In this document: positions 13,845 to 22,648 of the stretch, one piece after another
How positions within the stretch are numbered: the first letter of the stretch is position 1
Layout of the letters: each line of letters opens with the position of its first letter
Assembly (NCBI GenBank): GCA_947096075.1
Contig: CAMUQE010000013.1
Span: forward strand, 1-22,701
From: Veillonella parvula
GTDB lineage: Bacteria; Bacillota; Negativicutes; Veillonellales; Veillonellaceae
Direction: 5' to 3'
Length of the DNA stretch: 22,701 nt
Made by a program: the position numbers and the translations under genes
Notes under the pieces: model-generated
Databases searched by the model: none
What the model saw: only the letters and a program-made list of their open reading frames with translations
What the model was told of the DNA's origin: nothing

Positions 13845-16127
13845 TTAGGAGGAACAGCTTGTGCATTCATCCATTTCAAGAGATTGATTACGGATATAGT
13901 AGATTGTTTTGATCCCTTGTTTGTAGGCTTCTACGTAAAGGTCAAGAATTTCTTTCGCTTTCATTTGAGGCGTGATGTACAAGTTGAAAGATTGTGCTTG
14001 GTCAATATGACGTTGACGCACGCCACAAGCTTTGATGGACCATTGTTGGTCGATTGTATGTGCCTCTTTGTAGAGCCAGAATGTTTTGTTGTTCAAATCT
14101 GGTGCCGTTTTTGGCGTGAAAGAACCTTTCTTCTCTTCGATGAAGAATTTTTTGAAGATAGGATCGATACCAGCTGTTGTATTAGCGATGTTGGATGTAG
14201 AACCTGTAGGAGCTACGGCCATCAAGTAACCATTGCGGATACCGTATTTGGCAACGTCTGCAGCCAATTGTTTCCAACGATCAGATGTGTAGCCACGACG
14301 AGTGAAGTATTCGCCAGTTTCCCATTCGGAACCTTTGAACGCAGGGTACGCGCCTTTTTCTTTTGCAAGCTCCATAGAAGCTTTAATCGCATAGAATGCG
14401 ATGTTTTCAAATAATTTATCCGCTACTTCGATGTGCTCATCGGACTCCCATTGGATATCATGGTTTACGAGGTAGTGGTGATAACCAGACGTACCAAGAC
14501 CGATAGCACGGTATTTATCAGAAGTCATGCGAGACTCTGGTACTGGTGCTTGGTTGATGGAAATAACATTGTCTAACATACGAATTTGAAGGGCAATGTT
14601 TTCTTCCAACTCTTCATCTGTAATGCGACCAAGGCTAATGGAGTTCAAGTTACATGTAACCATGTCGCCTGTGTTTGTTTTAGTAGTAATTGTACCGTCT
14701 TCGTTGATGATTTCTTCAGCAAGATTAGTGAAGCCAACGTTTTGTGCAATTTCGTGACACAAGTTGGACGCGTAAATCATACCTGCATGTTTGTTAGGAT
14801 TTGCAGCGTTTACAGTATCGCGGAAGAAGATAAATGGCGTACCAGTTTCAACCGCGGAGCGCATGATTTTTTTCATCATGTCTAACGCTGGCACTTCGAT
14901 GCCGTGTAAATTAGGATCTTGTTCACATTCGATATAGCGTTTAGTAAACTCTTTTTCGTCATCTGTATCGAAGTAGTCCTCTAAAGAGTAGCCTTTTACA
15001 GCTAAGATTTCATGAGGGTCGAAGAGGGTGAAGTTTTCACGAGCTAACATACGTTCCATGAAGATATTCGGAACGGAAATAGCAGGGAAGATATCGTGTG
15101 CTTTGCGGCGGTCATCACCGTTGTTTGTACGAAGCTCTACGAATTCGTAGAAGTCTTTGTGCCAAATATCAAGCGTTACTGTAGCACCGCCTTTACGTTT
15201 ACCCAACTGGTCTACTGCAACAGCTGTATCATTGTACAAGCGGATCCAAGGAATAACGCCGCCAGAGGAGTTTTTGAAACCGCGGATATCGGAGTTCAAT
15301 GCACGAACTTTACCAAGGTAGATACCAAGAGCTCCACCGTGTTTAGATACGCGAGAGAACTTGCTATTTACGTCGTAGATAGACCATAAGTTGTCGTCTA
15401 CACCAGAGATAAAGCAAGAGGACAATTGGTGGAATGGTGTGCCAGCATTTGCCAAAGTAGGTGTAGCTGTTGTCATTTTTAATTGGCTCATCAAATCGTA
15501 GAATTTCTTAGCGTATTCTACTTTGTTTTCCCCTTCTACAAGAGCCAAGTGCATTGCGATAGCCATGAAACGCTCTTGAGGTAATTCAAAGATTTCTTTG
15601 TTGAAGCCTTTTACCAAGTAACGGTCAGCCAATAATTTGAGACCTTCATAGTTGAAGAGATAGTCGCGCTTAGGTTTGATGTAATCACCTAATTCTTGCA
15701 ATTCGTCAGCTGTGTATTCTGTAACGAAGAAGTCAGCGTATTTTTTCTCTTCTACAAGCATGTTGACAAGATTTGGAAAGTTGCCGTAGCCAAATGCTTT
15801 GTAACGACGAGTAATAGCGGCTTCTTTATAGAGATCGAACAAGAATAGGCGGGCTGCTACGAACTGCCAATCTTGGTTCATTTTATTAATTTGGTTGCCG
15901 AAGCCGTCGTCTTTTTTAGATATAACTTTTTCGATAGCTGTTTGGACTAAAGTTTTTTGAATTTCTTTAGTAGTCATGCCATCAACGAATTGTAACTTCG
16001 CATCCATTTCCAATTCTAGTGGATCACAAGAATCTAACCCCAAACATGCGAAGGCTATCATTCGTTTCGTTTTTTCAACGGACAACGGCTCAAAATGGCC
16101 ATCCCGCTTCTTGATCATAATCTCCAT
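13845..16127 (-). CDS. nrdA: Ribonucleoside-diphosphate reductase, alpha subunit
   Basis: This 760-residue catalytic subunit reduces ribonucleotides for DNA synthesis. An ATP-cone domain (about 4-95) suggests allosteric activity control by ATP and dATP. Active-site residues are visible: Cys238 (LSSCFISG), the NLCHE motif with Asn455, Cys457 and Glu459, and Cys492 (VTCNLNS). The radical-transfer YYIRN is near the C-terminus. A CTSC tail (Cys755, Cys758) accepts electrons from thioredoxin or glutaredoxin. The ATG at 16127 is preceded by AAGGGGAA. A second in-frame ATG at 16118 has GGAG only three bases away, which is too close. No convincing promoter or NrdR-box pair was found in the 100 bases upstream. 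Confidence 0.95.
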   Translation of the reverse strand: MEIMIKKRDGHFEPLSVEKTKRMIAFACLGLDSCDPLELEMDAKLQFVDGMTTKEIQKTLVQTAIEKVISKKDDGFGNQINKMNQDWQFVAARLFLFDLYKEAAITRRYKAFGYGNFPNLVNMLVEEKKYADFFVTEYTADELQELGDYIKPKRDYLFNYEGLKLLADRYLVKGFNKEIFELPQERFMAIAMHLALVEGENKVEYAKKFYDLMSQLKMTTATPTLANAGTPFHQLSSCFISGVDDNLWSIYDVNSKFSRVSKHGGALGIYLGKVRALNSDIRGFKNSSGGVIPWIRLYNDTAVAVDQLGKRKGGATVTLDIWHKDFYEFVELRTNNGDDRRKAHDIFPAISVPNIFMERMLARENFTLFDPHEILAVKGYSLEDYFDTDDEKEFTKRYIECEQDPNLHGIEVPALDMMKKIMRSAVETGTPFIFFRDTVNAANPNKHAGMIYASNLCHEIAQNVGFTNLAEEIINEDGTITTKTNTGDMVTCNLNSISLGRITDEELEENIALQIRMLDNVISINQAPVPESRMTSDKYRAIGLGTSGYHHYLVNHDIQWESDEHIEVADKLFENIAFYAIKASMELAKEKGAYPAFKGSEWETGEYFTRRGYTSDRWKQLAADVAKYGIRNGYLMAVAPTGSTSNIANTTAGIDPIFKKFFIEEKKGSFTPKTAPDLNNKTFWLYKEAHTIDQQWSIKACGVRQRHIDQAQSFNLYITPQMKAKEILDLYVEAYKQGIKTIYYIRNQSLEMDECTSCSS

Positions 16128-16229
16128 TACTGTTCCCCTTGAGAGCTAAAAGTCATAAAACTGTTAATATTGTTGTATAAGCGTATATAAGATTAGAATG
16201 AATTATATAAAATATCTTTAAGTTGAGTT

Positions 16230-16275
16230 TAATCAGAAAAATAAGAAAACTACTATATATGGTAGTTTTCTTATC
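16230..16275 (-). terminator. Terminator after the minus-strand membrane protein gene
   Basis: A perfect 12-bp stem (16242-16253 with 16262-16273) has an AT loop. The minus strand continues TTATTTTTCTG, a T-rich tail. It insulates the membrane protein gene from nrdA. Confidence 0.7.
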
Positions 16276-16327
16276 TAGCTTATACATTATGTTACGATTA
16301 TAGCGAAAAAATTCTATATATTCAATA

Positions 16328-16355
16328 TTGACATTTGTAAAATTTTTAATATAGT
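16328..16355 (+). promoter_or_regulatory. Candidate plus-strand promoter with no plus-strand gene
   Basis: TTGACA (16328-16333), a 16-base spacer and TATAGT (16350-16355) are close to the sigma-A consensus. Nothing is encoded on the plus strand until 18117, so a transcript would run antisense to the membrane protein gene at 16410-17969. Confidence 0.4.
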
Positions 16356-16409
16356 TTCGCAAAAAATGTTGATATGGTTAAAGATGCGTGAAATTACTGG
16401 ATTTTATAA

Positions 16410-17969
16410 TTAATTATATAATACGCTAAAAATAATTCTTCGTGCGCTGTCTTGATATGCATAGTAGGAGTGGATTAAGAGTTTGTATCCCGTGCCTTCT
16501 ATAATGACTGAATCTGAAGCCGTTTTTGGTACAGTGAGGAATTTTTCATATATATGATGAACCTCGGTCACGCCATTTGGTAGAGATACCTCTAAATCAA
16601 GCCCTTCATTGATGAATCTAAAGTTGATAGATTCATATGACGCTGTTGGTATGTCAGCTGTACTATCAGCAGGCTCACGCACTTCTAATTCGATGTTAGA
16701 AATGAATTTATTATATCCTACAAGCGAAATAACATGTGGTTCTTCAACGGCCGTAAAACTAATAAACTCAATATTTCTTTCCTTATATATTTCAGTTGCT
16801 CCTGGTTTTGATGGATCTCGCTGTATAATCGTTCTGCCATAGTCTGTGAAATCAGGATCAAATGTTTCTACAATAGGCAAGTACACGTGCCATTGACCAT
16901 CAATTTTCGTATAGTTTGTAAACTCTCGATGGGACGTGTAACCAATGGATGGCATTAAAAGGACTGCGCCTAGGGCGAGAGCCATAATCGTTGTATGGAC
17001 CGATGGAGTTAAACGCTTTACAAAGGAATATACGTTATGTGCTAAGAAGATTAGACTGAATGCGGCCACATAAATCGTATTGAGCCAGAGTAAAGGCTCA
17101 TTTATTACGCGCTTGCCAATCAGGATTAAGCACAATACTGTAATTGTAATAAATAAGAAGCATAGAATTTTTTGCGTTCGGCTACTTTCACTAGACCTGA
17201 AACTAGCCAAATAAAATAGATAGAAAATGGCTACATATGGATAGTATGTGTAAAGGAATCGTGAATCTTCACGGAGGCCTAAGAGAATTAATACCAAGTA
17301 GATATTAGCAAGAATGCCTGTAATGATGGACGCCTTGGGTAGTATGAGGCCAAAAACAATATTAAAGAATGCATTTGGTTCTGGCGGTCCCTCTGGATCC
17401 TCTTTGTAAGTACATAGCATAGACATACAGATAAAAATGTTAATAGACGCCAGAATTTTAAAGATTAGATCTTCAAAGGTGAATGGTTTATCCAAAATGA
17501 TGAAGAAGAACCATAAGGTCATGACTATGACTATATTGTACAGTGTTGATGTAACAATGGTGATACTAATCCGTTTTATGCGGTTGATGATTTCTCCGAT
17601 GTAGTGTTCACCAGGTGACGTAAAGTACAGCGCAATCATAGAGTACAGCCATAGGTATGATATGTTTTCTGTGGCCAACTCGATGCCTCGTATGTGATGG
17701 TACGTTTCGTGAATTGTATATAGACCAACGCTGATGCAAATACTTAATAAAGTATATATGATGGAGAACTTTCGATCTCGCATTATATATGTTTCCAGTA
17801 TGACGATGAAGAAATACAGCGTGTACAACCCAAGGTCTATATCAGAAAACCAATCTTGCTCAATATATAATGGTGTACATGAAAATACGGAGATTAATAT
17901 TAGCAATATAGGTGACTGCGTTGCTAGGTCTCGCAGCGAAGACCATAAATGTTTAATTGCAGATTTCAT
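16410..17969 (-). CDS. Polytopic membrane protein, possibly DUF4153-like
   Basis: The 519-residue protein has many hydrophobic helices from about residue 18 to 350, then an extracytoplasmic, strand-rich C-terminal region (about 355-519) with few charged clusters and no cysteine motif. The overall shape, including a YYPYVAIFYLFYLASF segment, recalls DUF4153 membrane proteins, but this is a loose resemblance. No catalytic residues can be named. GGGAGAG lies just before the ATG. It is divergent from the alcohol dehydrogenase gene and has its own terminator, so it appears monocistronic. Its base composition is more AT-rich than nrdA next to it. Confidence 0.65.
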   Translation of the reverse strand: MKSAIKHLWSSLRDLATQSPILLILISVFSCTPLYIEQDWFSDIDLGLYTLYFFIVILETYIMRDRKFSIIYTLLSICISVGLYTIHETYHHIRGIELATENISYLWLYSMIALYFTSPGEHYIGEIINRIKRISITIVTSTLYNIVIVMTLWFFFIILDKPFTFEDLIFKILASINIFICMSMLCTYKEDPEGPPEPNAFFNIVFGLILPKASIITGILANIYLVLILLGLREDSRFLYTYYPYVAIFYLFYLASFRSSESSRTQKILCFLFITITVLCLILIGKRVINEPLLWLNTIYVAAFSLIFLAHNVYSFVKRLTPSVHTTIMALALGAVLLMPSIGYTSHREFTNYTKIDGQWHVYLPIVETFDPDFTDYGRTIIQRDPSKPGATEIYKERNIEFISFTAVEEPHVISLVGYNKFISNIELEVREPADSTADIPTASYESINFRFINEGLDLEVSLPNGVTEVHHIYEKFLTVPKTASDSVIIEGTGYKLLIHSYYAYQDSARRIIFSVLYN

Positions 17970-18047
17970 AGATTCTCTCCCTCTATAAAAATAAATGATC
18001 CCTCTTATATGTAGTATACAGGTTTTCTGGTGAAAGTCCTATGAGGT

Positions 18048-18076
18048 TTTACAGGCGTCTGAATATACATTACAAT
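18048..18076 (+). promoter_or_regulatory. Promoter of the alcohol dehydrogenase gene
   Basis: TTTACA (18048-18053), a 17-base spacer and TACAAT (18071-18076) match a sigma-A promoter about 40 bases before the start codon. Confidence 0.6.
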
Positions 18077-18116
18077 AACACTAAGAACTAGTATTTATAG
18101 AAAAGAGGTCGTTCAC

Positions 18117-19289
18117 ATGGAGTTCTCTTATTTTTTACCAGTACATATCCAATTTGGGTGGAATAAAGTCGACAGTGTTGCTGATTTTGTTAAGCCCTAT
18201 GGCAATAAAGCGCTCATCGTAACAGGGCGTACAAGTGCCAAAAAATCTGGACTATATGACCGTGTGACAGCAAAACTTGATGCGGCACATATCGAACATG
18301 TATTGTTTGATCAAGTGGATGCGAACCCCTTAACGACGACTGCGTTGGACGGCGCTGCTTTAGCTAAATCTGAAAGCTGTGATATGGTTATTGCCATCGG
18401 TGGCGGCTCTATTATGGACTGTGCAAAAGGCATTGCATTTATGTCCGTTAACGAAGGTGACATTAACGATTATATCTTTAATCGTAAAACCAGTGATAAG
18501 GCGTTGCCTCTTATTGTAATTCCTACAACCTGTGGTACCGGCTCCGAAGGTAATGGCTTTGGTGTACTTACTAATCCCGAAACAGGAGACAAGAAATCCT
18601 TGCGATGTAATGCCATCGTACCAAAAGTATCCATCGTAGATCCGGCAGTGATGGGCACAATGCCGCCCCATGTATTGGCATCTGTGGGATTTGATGCACT
18701 CTGTCATAATATCGAGGCGTATACTTCTAAAACGGCACAACCTTTTACCGATGCATTAGCTCATTATGCTGTAACTTTGTTAGCACAATATCTTGTGCCT
18801 CTATATAAACATGTGAAAGCAATGGCTGAAGGCAAATCAGCTGTTCTCAACGAAACTCAACTTACAAAAGCTTGGGAGTCCGTTACATTGGCTAGCACAA
18901 TTGGAGGCATGGTTATTAATACCGCCGGTGTAACACTTGCTCATGGCATGGAACATCCTGCTAGTGGGCTTAAGGATATTACCCACGGTGTAGGCCTTGC
19001 CGTTATTGAACCTGTTGCAGTGGAATATACATGGAGTGCTAACCCTGATAAATTTGCTACATTGGCACGTATATTTAACCATGGAGATGGCTCCGAACTG
19101 GGTGAAGCACTGCGTTTAATCGTCCATGAGTTAGACCTTACCACAAACCTTACAGAACTAGGTTTTACAAAAAAAGACATCCCTTGGCTCGTCGATAACG
19201 TATACGTCGTAGCTACAGGGAATATTGCTAATACAGTAGCCGACGTGAGTCGGGAAGATATAGAAATGTTGTATAAGAAAATGTTCTAA
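18117..19289 (+). CDS. Iron-containing alcohol dehydrogenase
   Basis: This 390-residue cytoplasmic enzyme belongs to the group III, iron-dependent alcohol dehydrogenases, which interconvert alcohols and aldehydes with NAD(P)H. The nucleotide-binding GGGSIMDCAKG is at residues 95-105, followed by PTTCGTGSE (136-144). The metal ligands are Asp193 and His197 (DALCHNIEAY), His276 (LAHGMEH) and His290 (DITHGVGLAV). The position after GTGSE, usually Thr, is changed. A butanol- or 1,3-propanediol-type activity is possible but the substrate cannot be read. GAGG precedes the ATG. Two membrane protein genes follow closely and may be co-transcribed. Confidence 0.9.
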   Translation: MEFSYFLPVHIQFGWNKVDSVADFVKPYGNKALIVTGRTSAKKSGLYDRVTAKLDAAHIEHVLFDQVDANPLTTTALDGAALAKSESCDMVIAIGGGSIMDCAKGIAFMSVNEGDINDYIFNRKTSDKALPLIVIPTTCGTGSEGNGFGVLTNPETGDKKSLRCNAIVPKVSIVDPAVMGTMPPHVLASVGFDALCHNIEAYTSKTAQPFTDALAHYAVTLLAQYLVPLYKHVKAMAEGKSAVLNETQLTKAWESVTLASTIGGMVINTAGVTLAHGMEHPASGLKDITHGVGLAVIEPVAVEYTWSANPDKFATLARIFNHGDGSELGEALRLIVHELDLTTNLTELGFTKKDIPWLVDNVYVVATGNIANTVADVSREDIEMLYKKMF

Positions 19290-19313
19290 GTATTGTCATG
19301 ATAGGAGAGAGTT

Positions 19314-20144
19314 TTGTTTCAAGGATTTTATGGCCTATTAACGGTTATGCTATGTATGTTGTTTGCAGTTGTGGCAACCCTATTTAATATAGCGCCTATT
19401 ACATACATGGTTTTTGGTATAGCTATAGTATTGAGTGTGTTACTGCAATATGGTCGCTTTAAGAAACGAACTATATCTGAAAGAGCCTATAATCGATTGG
19501 CTTGTGGTTTGTTTGTTGTCATAACCCTTTGTATATCTTGGCTCGTAGCTGATTGGCTTAAATATGATACTCAAACGACTCGTGATCAAACTGATGGTTT
19601 TGAGTTTAGTACGATGGATTGGAAACGTGGTTGGCCTGATAGTGATGAATTACCAGAAGGATTAAAGCGTCCTAGTGTACTTCCAGAAGGGATTATTAGA
19701 GCCTCAGCATCTGGTGATGACTTAGCTTGGGCGGGTGCATATCCTACGAAATATACCGTTTTAGAAGGGGACCCTGCAGTTATTGCACAGTATGAGAAAA
19801 TTGCAAAGGCACAAGCTACTTATCAAGTACAAATCGATAAGCATGGTGTTTTACGTGATTTAAATACGGGAGAACGAAAAACGTCAATATCTCATCCGAG
19901 TGAATATAATATTATTGAAAGTATAAATGAAGAGCCAATAAATCTACCTAAGCGAGATTTTGTTGAATGGTTGCGCTTTGCACCTAGAAAAGAAACAAAA
20001 ACGGTGGTTAATCAAAGTACTAGCTCCGTTCGTAATCATAGACTATATGTATTTGTAGATAATGGTGATATAAAAAGGCCTCATTTTGTAGAACTGTTAA
20101 TCAATGATGATGGGACTCGAGCTGTGTTTTATCAGTCGAATTAA
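19314..20144 (+). CDS. Membrane-anchored protein of unknown function, paralogue 1
   Basis: This 276-residue protein was not recognised. It has three hydrophobic helices (about 5-25, 28-46 and 63-83) and then a soluble region (about 85-276). Landmarks in the soluble region are WKRGWP, LPEG twice, TVLEGDPAVIAQYEKI and a C-terminal LYVFVDNGD strand segment. The start is a TTG at 19314, chosen because GGAGAGAG lies just before it; the first downstream ATG would cut into helix 1. It begins 24 bases after the dehydrogenase stop. The soluble part is clearly related to the next gene. It may sense or bind something outside the membrane, but no function is proposed. Confidence 0.65.
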   Translation: MFQGFYGLLTVMLCMLFAVVATLFNIAPITYMVFGIAIVLSVLLQYGRFKKRTISERAYNRLACGLFVVITLCISWLVADWLKYDTQTTRDQTDGFEFSTMDWKRGWPDSDELPEGLKRPSVLPEGIIRASASGDDLAWAGAYPTKYTVLEGDPAVIAQYEKIAKAQATYQVQIDKHGVLRDLNTGERKTSISHPSEYNIIESINEEPINLPKRDFVEWLRFAPRKETKTVVNQSTSSVRNHRLYVFVDNGDIKRPHFVELLINDDGTRAVFYQSN

Positions 20145-20185
20145 AATACTTAAGACTTTTACAAATTCGATTGTGGAGAGTGTAT

Positions 20186-21052
20186 ATGCGACAGTGTTTA
20201 ATGTATTTAAAGAATTTGTTTACTGAGCCTCCATATAGAAAAAGTATATGGTTCTTTATAATTCTTTGGGTACTAACATTTTTGTTTTCGGATGAGTTAT
20301 CATATTCTGGGTTATACTATCTGATTTTGTTAGTAGCTACGATTGTGTTATTGTTTGAAAAATGTGGAGTAATCGATAGTGAGAAAGCTATACGAAAAAG
20401 ATTTTTAACATATTTTTATGTAATCTTTTTTCTGTGTATGCTTCCCACATTAGCTGTTAATTTAGCATTTTCTGCTATAGGGGTATCTCATTATGATACA
20501 AAACAGTGGCACTCTACATGGCCCTCATCTAAAGCGGGGTATATTCCGGCTCCATTACAAACACCTAAGTCTTTACCAGAGAGCTTGAAAGTGGTTTCTT
20601 CTGCTGAGGTAATTGGATTGGGTGGGAGTTATAGTTGCTTGGTATTAGATGGTGATGAAGCTACTATTTCACAGTATGAGGAAACTGTTAAATCTCATGC
20701 TTGGTATTCGTTTGTAAATGGCAGGAAAAATGATAGTACCTTTAAAGCACTTAATTCATTTACATATCCAAAGGATAGAAATTTATTAGTTAGTGACGTG
20801 AATGAATATTATGAGATTATTACCGTTCAACGACAAAACTGGAAATTATTTCCATGGGTAATTGATGGTACACAGAGTATCGGTGATGATCCTAAGGAAG
20901 ATTATTATTATAGTACTCGGATATCAGCTGAGAAATATATAGTATATGTTGTTTACCATAACTTTGATCATGATCAGCCTAGAGTCATTTACTTTATGTT
21001 TAATCCAGAGCGAACGCGAATGATTGCTGTAGATATAGATATGTATCATTAG
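20186..21052 (+). CDS. Membrane-anchored protein of unknown function, paralogue 2
   Basis: The 288-residue protein has the same plan as the preceding gene: hydrophobic helices at about 20-37, 41-58 and 74-100, then a soluble region. The segments WHSTWPSS, LPESLKVVSS, CLVLDGDEATISQYEETVKS and YIVYVVYHNFDHDQPRVIYFMF align in order with WKRGWPDS, LPEGIIRASA, TVLEGDPAVIAQYEKIAKA and LYVFVDNGDIKRPHFVELLI of paralogue 1. The ATG at 20186 has TGGAGAG at 20174-20180; a TTG at 20171 overlaps that site and is less likely. The gene is notably AT-rich. No family was recognised. Confidence 0.65.
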   Translation: MRQCLMYLKNLFTEPPYRKSIWFFIILWVLTFLFSDELSYSGLYYLILLVATIVLLFEKCGVIDSEKAIRKRFLTYFYVIFFLCMLPTLAVNLAFSAIGVSHYDTKQWHSTWPSSKAGYIPAPLQTPKSLPESLKVVSSAEVIGLGGSYSCLVLDGDEATISQYEETVKSHAWYSFVNGRKNDSTFKALNSFTYPKDRNLLVSDVNEYYEIITVQRQNWKLFPWVIDGTQSIGDDPKEDYYYSTRISAEKYIVYVVYHNFDHDQPRVIYFMFNPERTRMIAVDIDMYH

Positions 21053-21077
21053 TTTTTATTAGAATGTCTATAAAAAA

Positions 21078-21105
21078 TTGAAATAATACTTGAATATATT
21101 ATAAT
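21078..21105 (+). promoter_or_regulatory. Upstream promoter of the symporter region
   Basis: TTGAAA (21078-21083), a 16-base spacer and TATAAT (21100-21105). A TTGAA/TTCAA inverted repeat (21090-21094 with 21109-21113) brackets the -10 box and could be an operator. Confidence 0.5.
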
Positions 21106-21122
21106 GTGTTCAAATATTGGAA

Positions 21123-21151
21123 TTGACAATTTTAAATCATATCTCTATAAT
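21123..21151 (+). promoter_or_regulatory. Consensus promoter of the symporter region
   Basis: TTGACA (21123-21128), a 17-base spacer and TATAAT (21146-21151) are a perfect sigma-A consensus. A start near 21158 would place an intrinsic terminator only about 25 bases into the transcript. Confidence 0.75.
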
Positions 21152-21182
21152 GTGAATTAAAGAGAGACTCGGATATTCACTG

Positions 21183-21214
21183 TCCCAGCCATAGGGCTGG
21201 GATTTCTTTTTTTA
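21183..21214 (+). terminator. Terminator between the promoters and the symporter gene
   Basis: A perfect 8-bp GC-rich stem (TCCCAGCC 21183-21190 with 21195-21202) has an ATAG loop, followed by TTTCTTTTTTT. AGAGACT (21163-21169) and AGTCTCT (21214-21220) can form an outer stem around it. It either ends the upstream genes and a short RNA, or attenuates the symporter gene. Confidence 0.8.
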
Positions 21215-21249
21215 GTCTCTAGTAGTTTAGTTTGTAGAGAGGTGTTATT

Positions 21250-22569
21250 ATGACAGATCAAAACGACAAGAATGTGGATGTCTTAGCGCAAGAGATTACC
21301 TTAAAAAGTCGTGGTCAAGGTAAATTGCGCCAGTTCATTTTATGGATGGGGGCTCTCATCATAGGCGCTATCTTAGGATGGCAACATATTCCGGCTTTAA
21401 ATGAGCTCTTTAATTTTATTGCAGCGATCTTTACCCGTTTGTTTCAATTTATCGCAATTCCAACCGTATCCTTAGCAGTAATTACTACATTATCCATGCT
21501 AGGTGCTAAAAAGGATACAGGTCGTATCTTTGGTCATGCCGTAGTGTATACTTTGCTAACCACGATTTGTGCGGCGGCTGTAGGACTTGGCTTATACCTT
21601 TGGATTGCACCAGGCAACTTGCCACTTGATGTAATTGGTGCCGGTGCAGCTCAAGTGCCTGAAAAACTTGGTACCGTTACCTATTACGATCATTTCTTGT
21701 CCGTCATTCCAAATAATATCTTGCAACCGTACTTGCAAGCCAATGTTTTGTCTGTAATGTTTATCTCTGCTTCCGTTGGTTTAGCCTTTGCGTTCATGCC
21801 ACGCACAGAAAATCGTGAAGCGGTGTTGAAAGTATTATTTGGTTTGCAAGAGTTATTATTCACATTGATTAAAGCATTGCTTTATGTATTGCCAATCGGT
21901 ATCCTCGCCTTTGCAGGTCAATTATCTGCGCAAATCGAAGCGGGTGTAATCGTTGGTGCCTTAGGTAAATATACGGCTGTTGTTATCGGCGGTAACTTAA
22001 TCCAATTCTTTATCGTAATTCCATTGTTCTTGTTATTCCGCGGTTTGAACCCTGTGGACGTATTCCGCAAAATGTCTCCAGCCGTAGCTGTTGCGTTGTT
22101 CACAAAATCTTCTGCAGCAACATTGCCTGTTACATTGGCATCTGCTGAGGATAATTTGAAAGCGCATCCTGCGGTAGCTCGCTTTGTATTGCCAATTTGT
22201 ACAACCATTAACATGAATGGCTGTGCTGCTTTCATTCTTGTCACATCCTTATTCGTAATGCAAAATGCAGGAATAGAATTAACTATGGGCACAATGGTGG
22301 CTTGGTTATTTATTGCTGTTCTCGCTGCGATTGGTAATGCAGGCGTTCCAATGGGTTGTTATTTCTTAACCTTGTCCTTGATGAGTTCCATCGGTGCACC
22401 AATTGGTTTGCTTGGTATCATCTTGCCAATCTATACGATTATCGATATGATTGAAACCGCTGAAAACGTATGGTCTGATGCATCTGTATGTGCCATGGTT
22501 GACCATGACCTTCAAGGTAAATTGGACGACTCTAGTGGCGACGATATGCCTCAATTCCAAGGTGCTTAA
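21250..22569 (+). CDS. Amino acid:cation symporter, SstT-like (DAACS/SLC1 family)
   Basis: This 439-residue membrane protein belongs to the dicarboxylate/amino acid:cation symporter family. The helical hairpin 1 motif reads KSSAATLP (286-293), the helix 7 motif TTINMNG (318-324), and hairpin 2 NAGVPMG (363-369). In helix 8, Asp399-Met-Ile-Glu402-Thr403 is followed by Asn406. The Arg that binds the acidic side chain in glutamate and aspartate carriers is replaced by Glu402, giving ETAxN as in the serine/threonine carrier SstT. Neutral amino acids such as Ser or Thr are therefore more likely substrates than Glu or Asp, though this is inferred. NMDG is changed to NMNG, which may alter sodium binding. 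GAGAGGTG precedes the ATG. It lies behind two promoters and a terminator and has its own terminator downstream. Confidence 0.85.
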   Translation: MTDQNDKNVDVLAQEITLKSRGQGKLRQFILWMGALIIGAILGWQHIPALNELFNFIAAIFTRLFQFIAIPTVSLAVITTLSMLGAKKDTGRIFGHAVVYTLLTTICAAAVGLGLYLWIAPGNLPLDVIGAGAAQVPEKLGTVTYYDHFLSVIPNNILQPYLQANVLSVMFISASVGLAFAFMPRTENREAVLKVLFGLQELLFTLIKALLYVLPIGILAFAGQLSAQIEAGVIVGALGKYTAVVIGGNLIQFFIVIPLFLLFRGLNPVDVFRKMSPAVAVALFTKSSAATLPVTLASAEDNLKAHPAVARFVLPICTTINMNGCAAFILVTSLFVMQNAGIELTMGTMVAWLFIAVLAAIGNAGVPMGCYFLTLSLMSSIGAPIGLLGIILPIYTIIDMIETAENVWSDASVCAMVDHDLQGKLDDSSGDDMPQFQGA

Positions 22570-22614
22570 TTCTAGAGGGAAAAGAAGCGCAAGAAATACA
22601 TCATTATATAGTAT

Positions 22615-22648
22615 AAAAAGGTTATCCTGTAAGGGGATAACCTTTTTT
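22615..22648 (+). terminator. Terminator after the symporter gene
   Basis: AAAAAGGTTATCC (22615-22627) pairs with GGATAACCTTTTT (from 22635), closing on a 7-base loop and followed by T residues. It lies 46 bases after the stop codon. Nothing further is recognised up to the window end. Confidence 0.9.

Noticed and set aside
13884..14414. 176-codon plus-strand open frame opposite nrdA
   Set aside because: Antisense shadow of a highly conserved gene, with a Cys- and Phe-rich non-protein-like translation.
16242..16273. AT-rich dyad upstream of nrdA considered as an NrdR box
   Set aside because: It does not match the tandem 16-bp NrdR pattern, lies about 120 bases from nrdA, and is better explained as the terminator of the preceding gene.
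16153..16362. 69-codon minus-strand frame upstream of nrdA
   Set aside because: It spans a clear terminator hairpin, has low-complexity AT-driven composition and no ribosome binding site.
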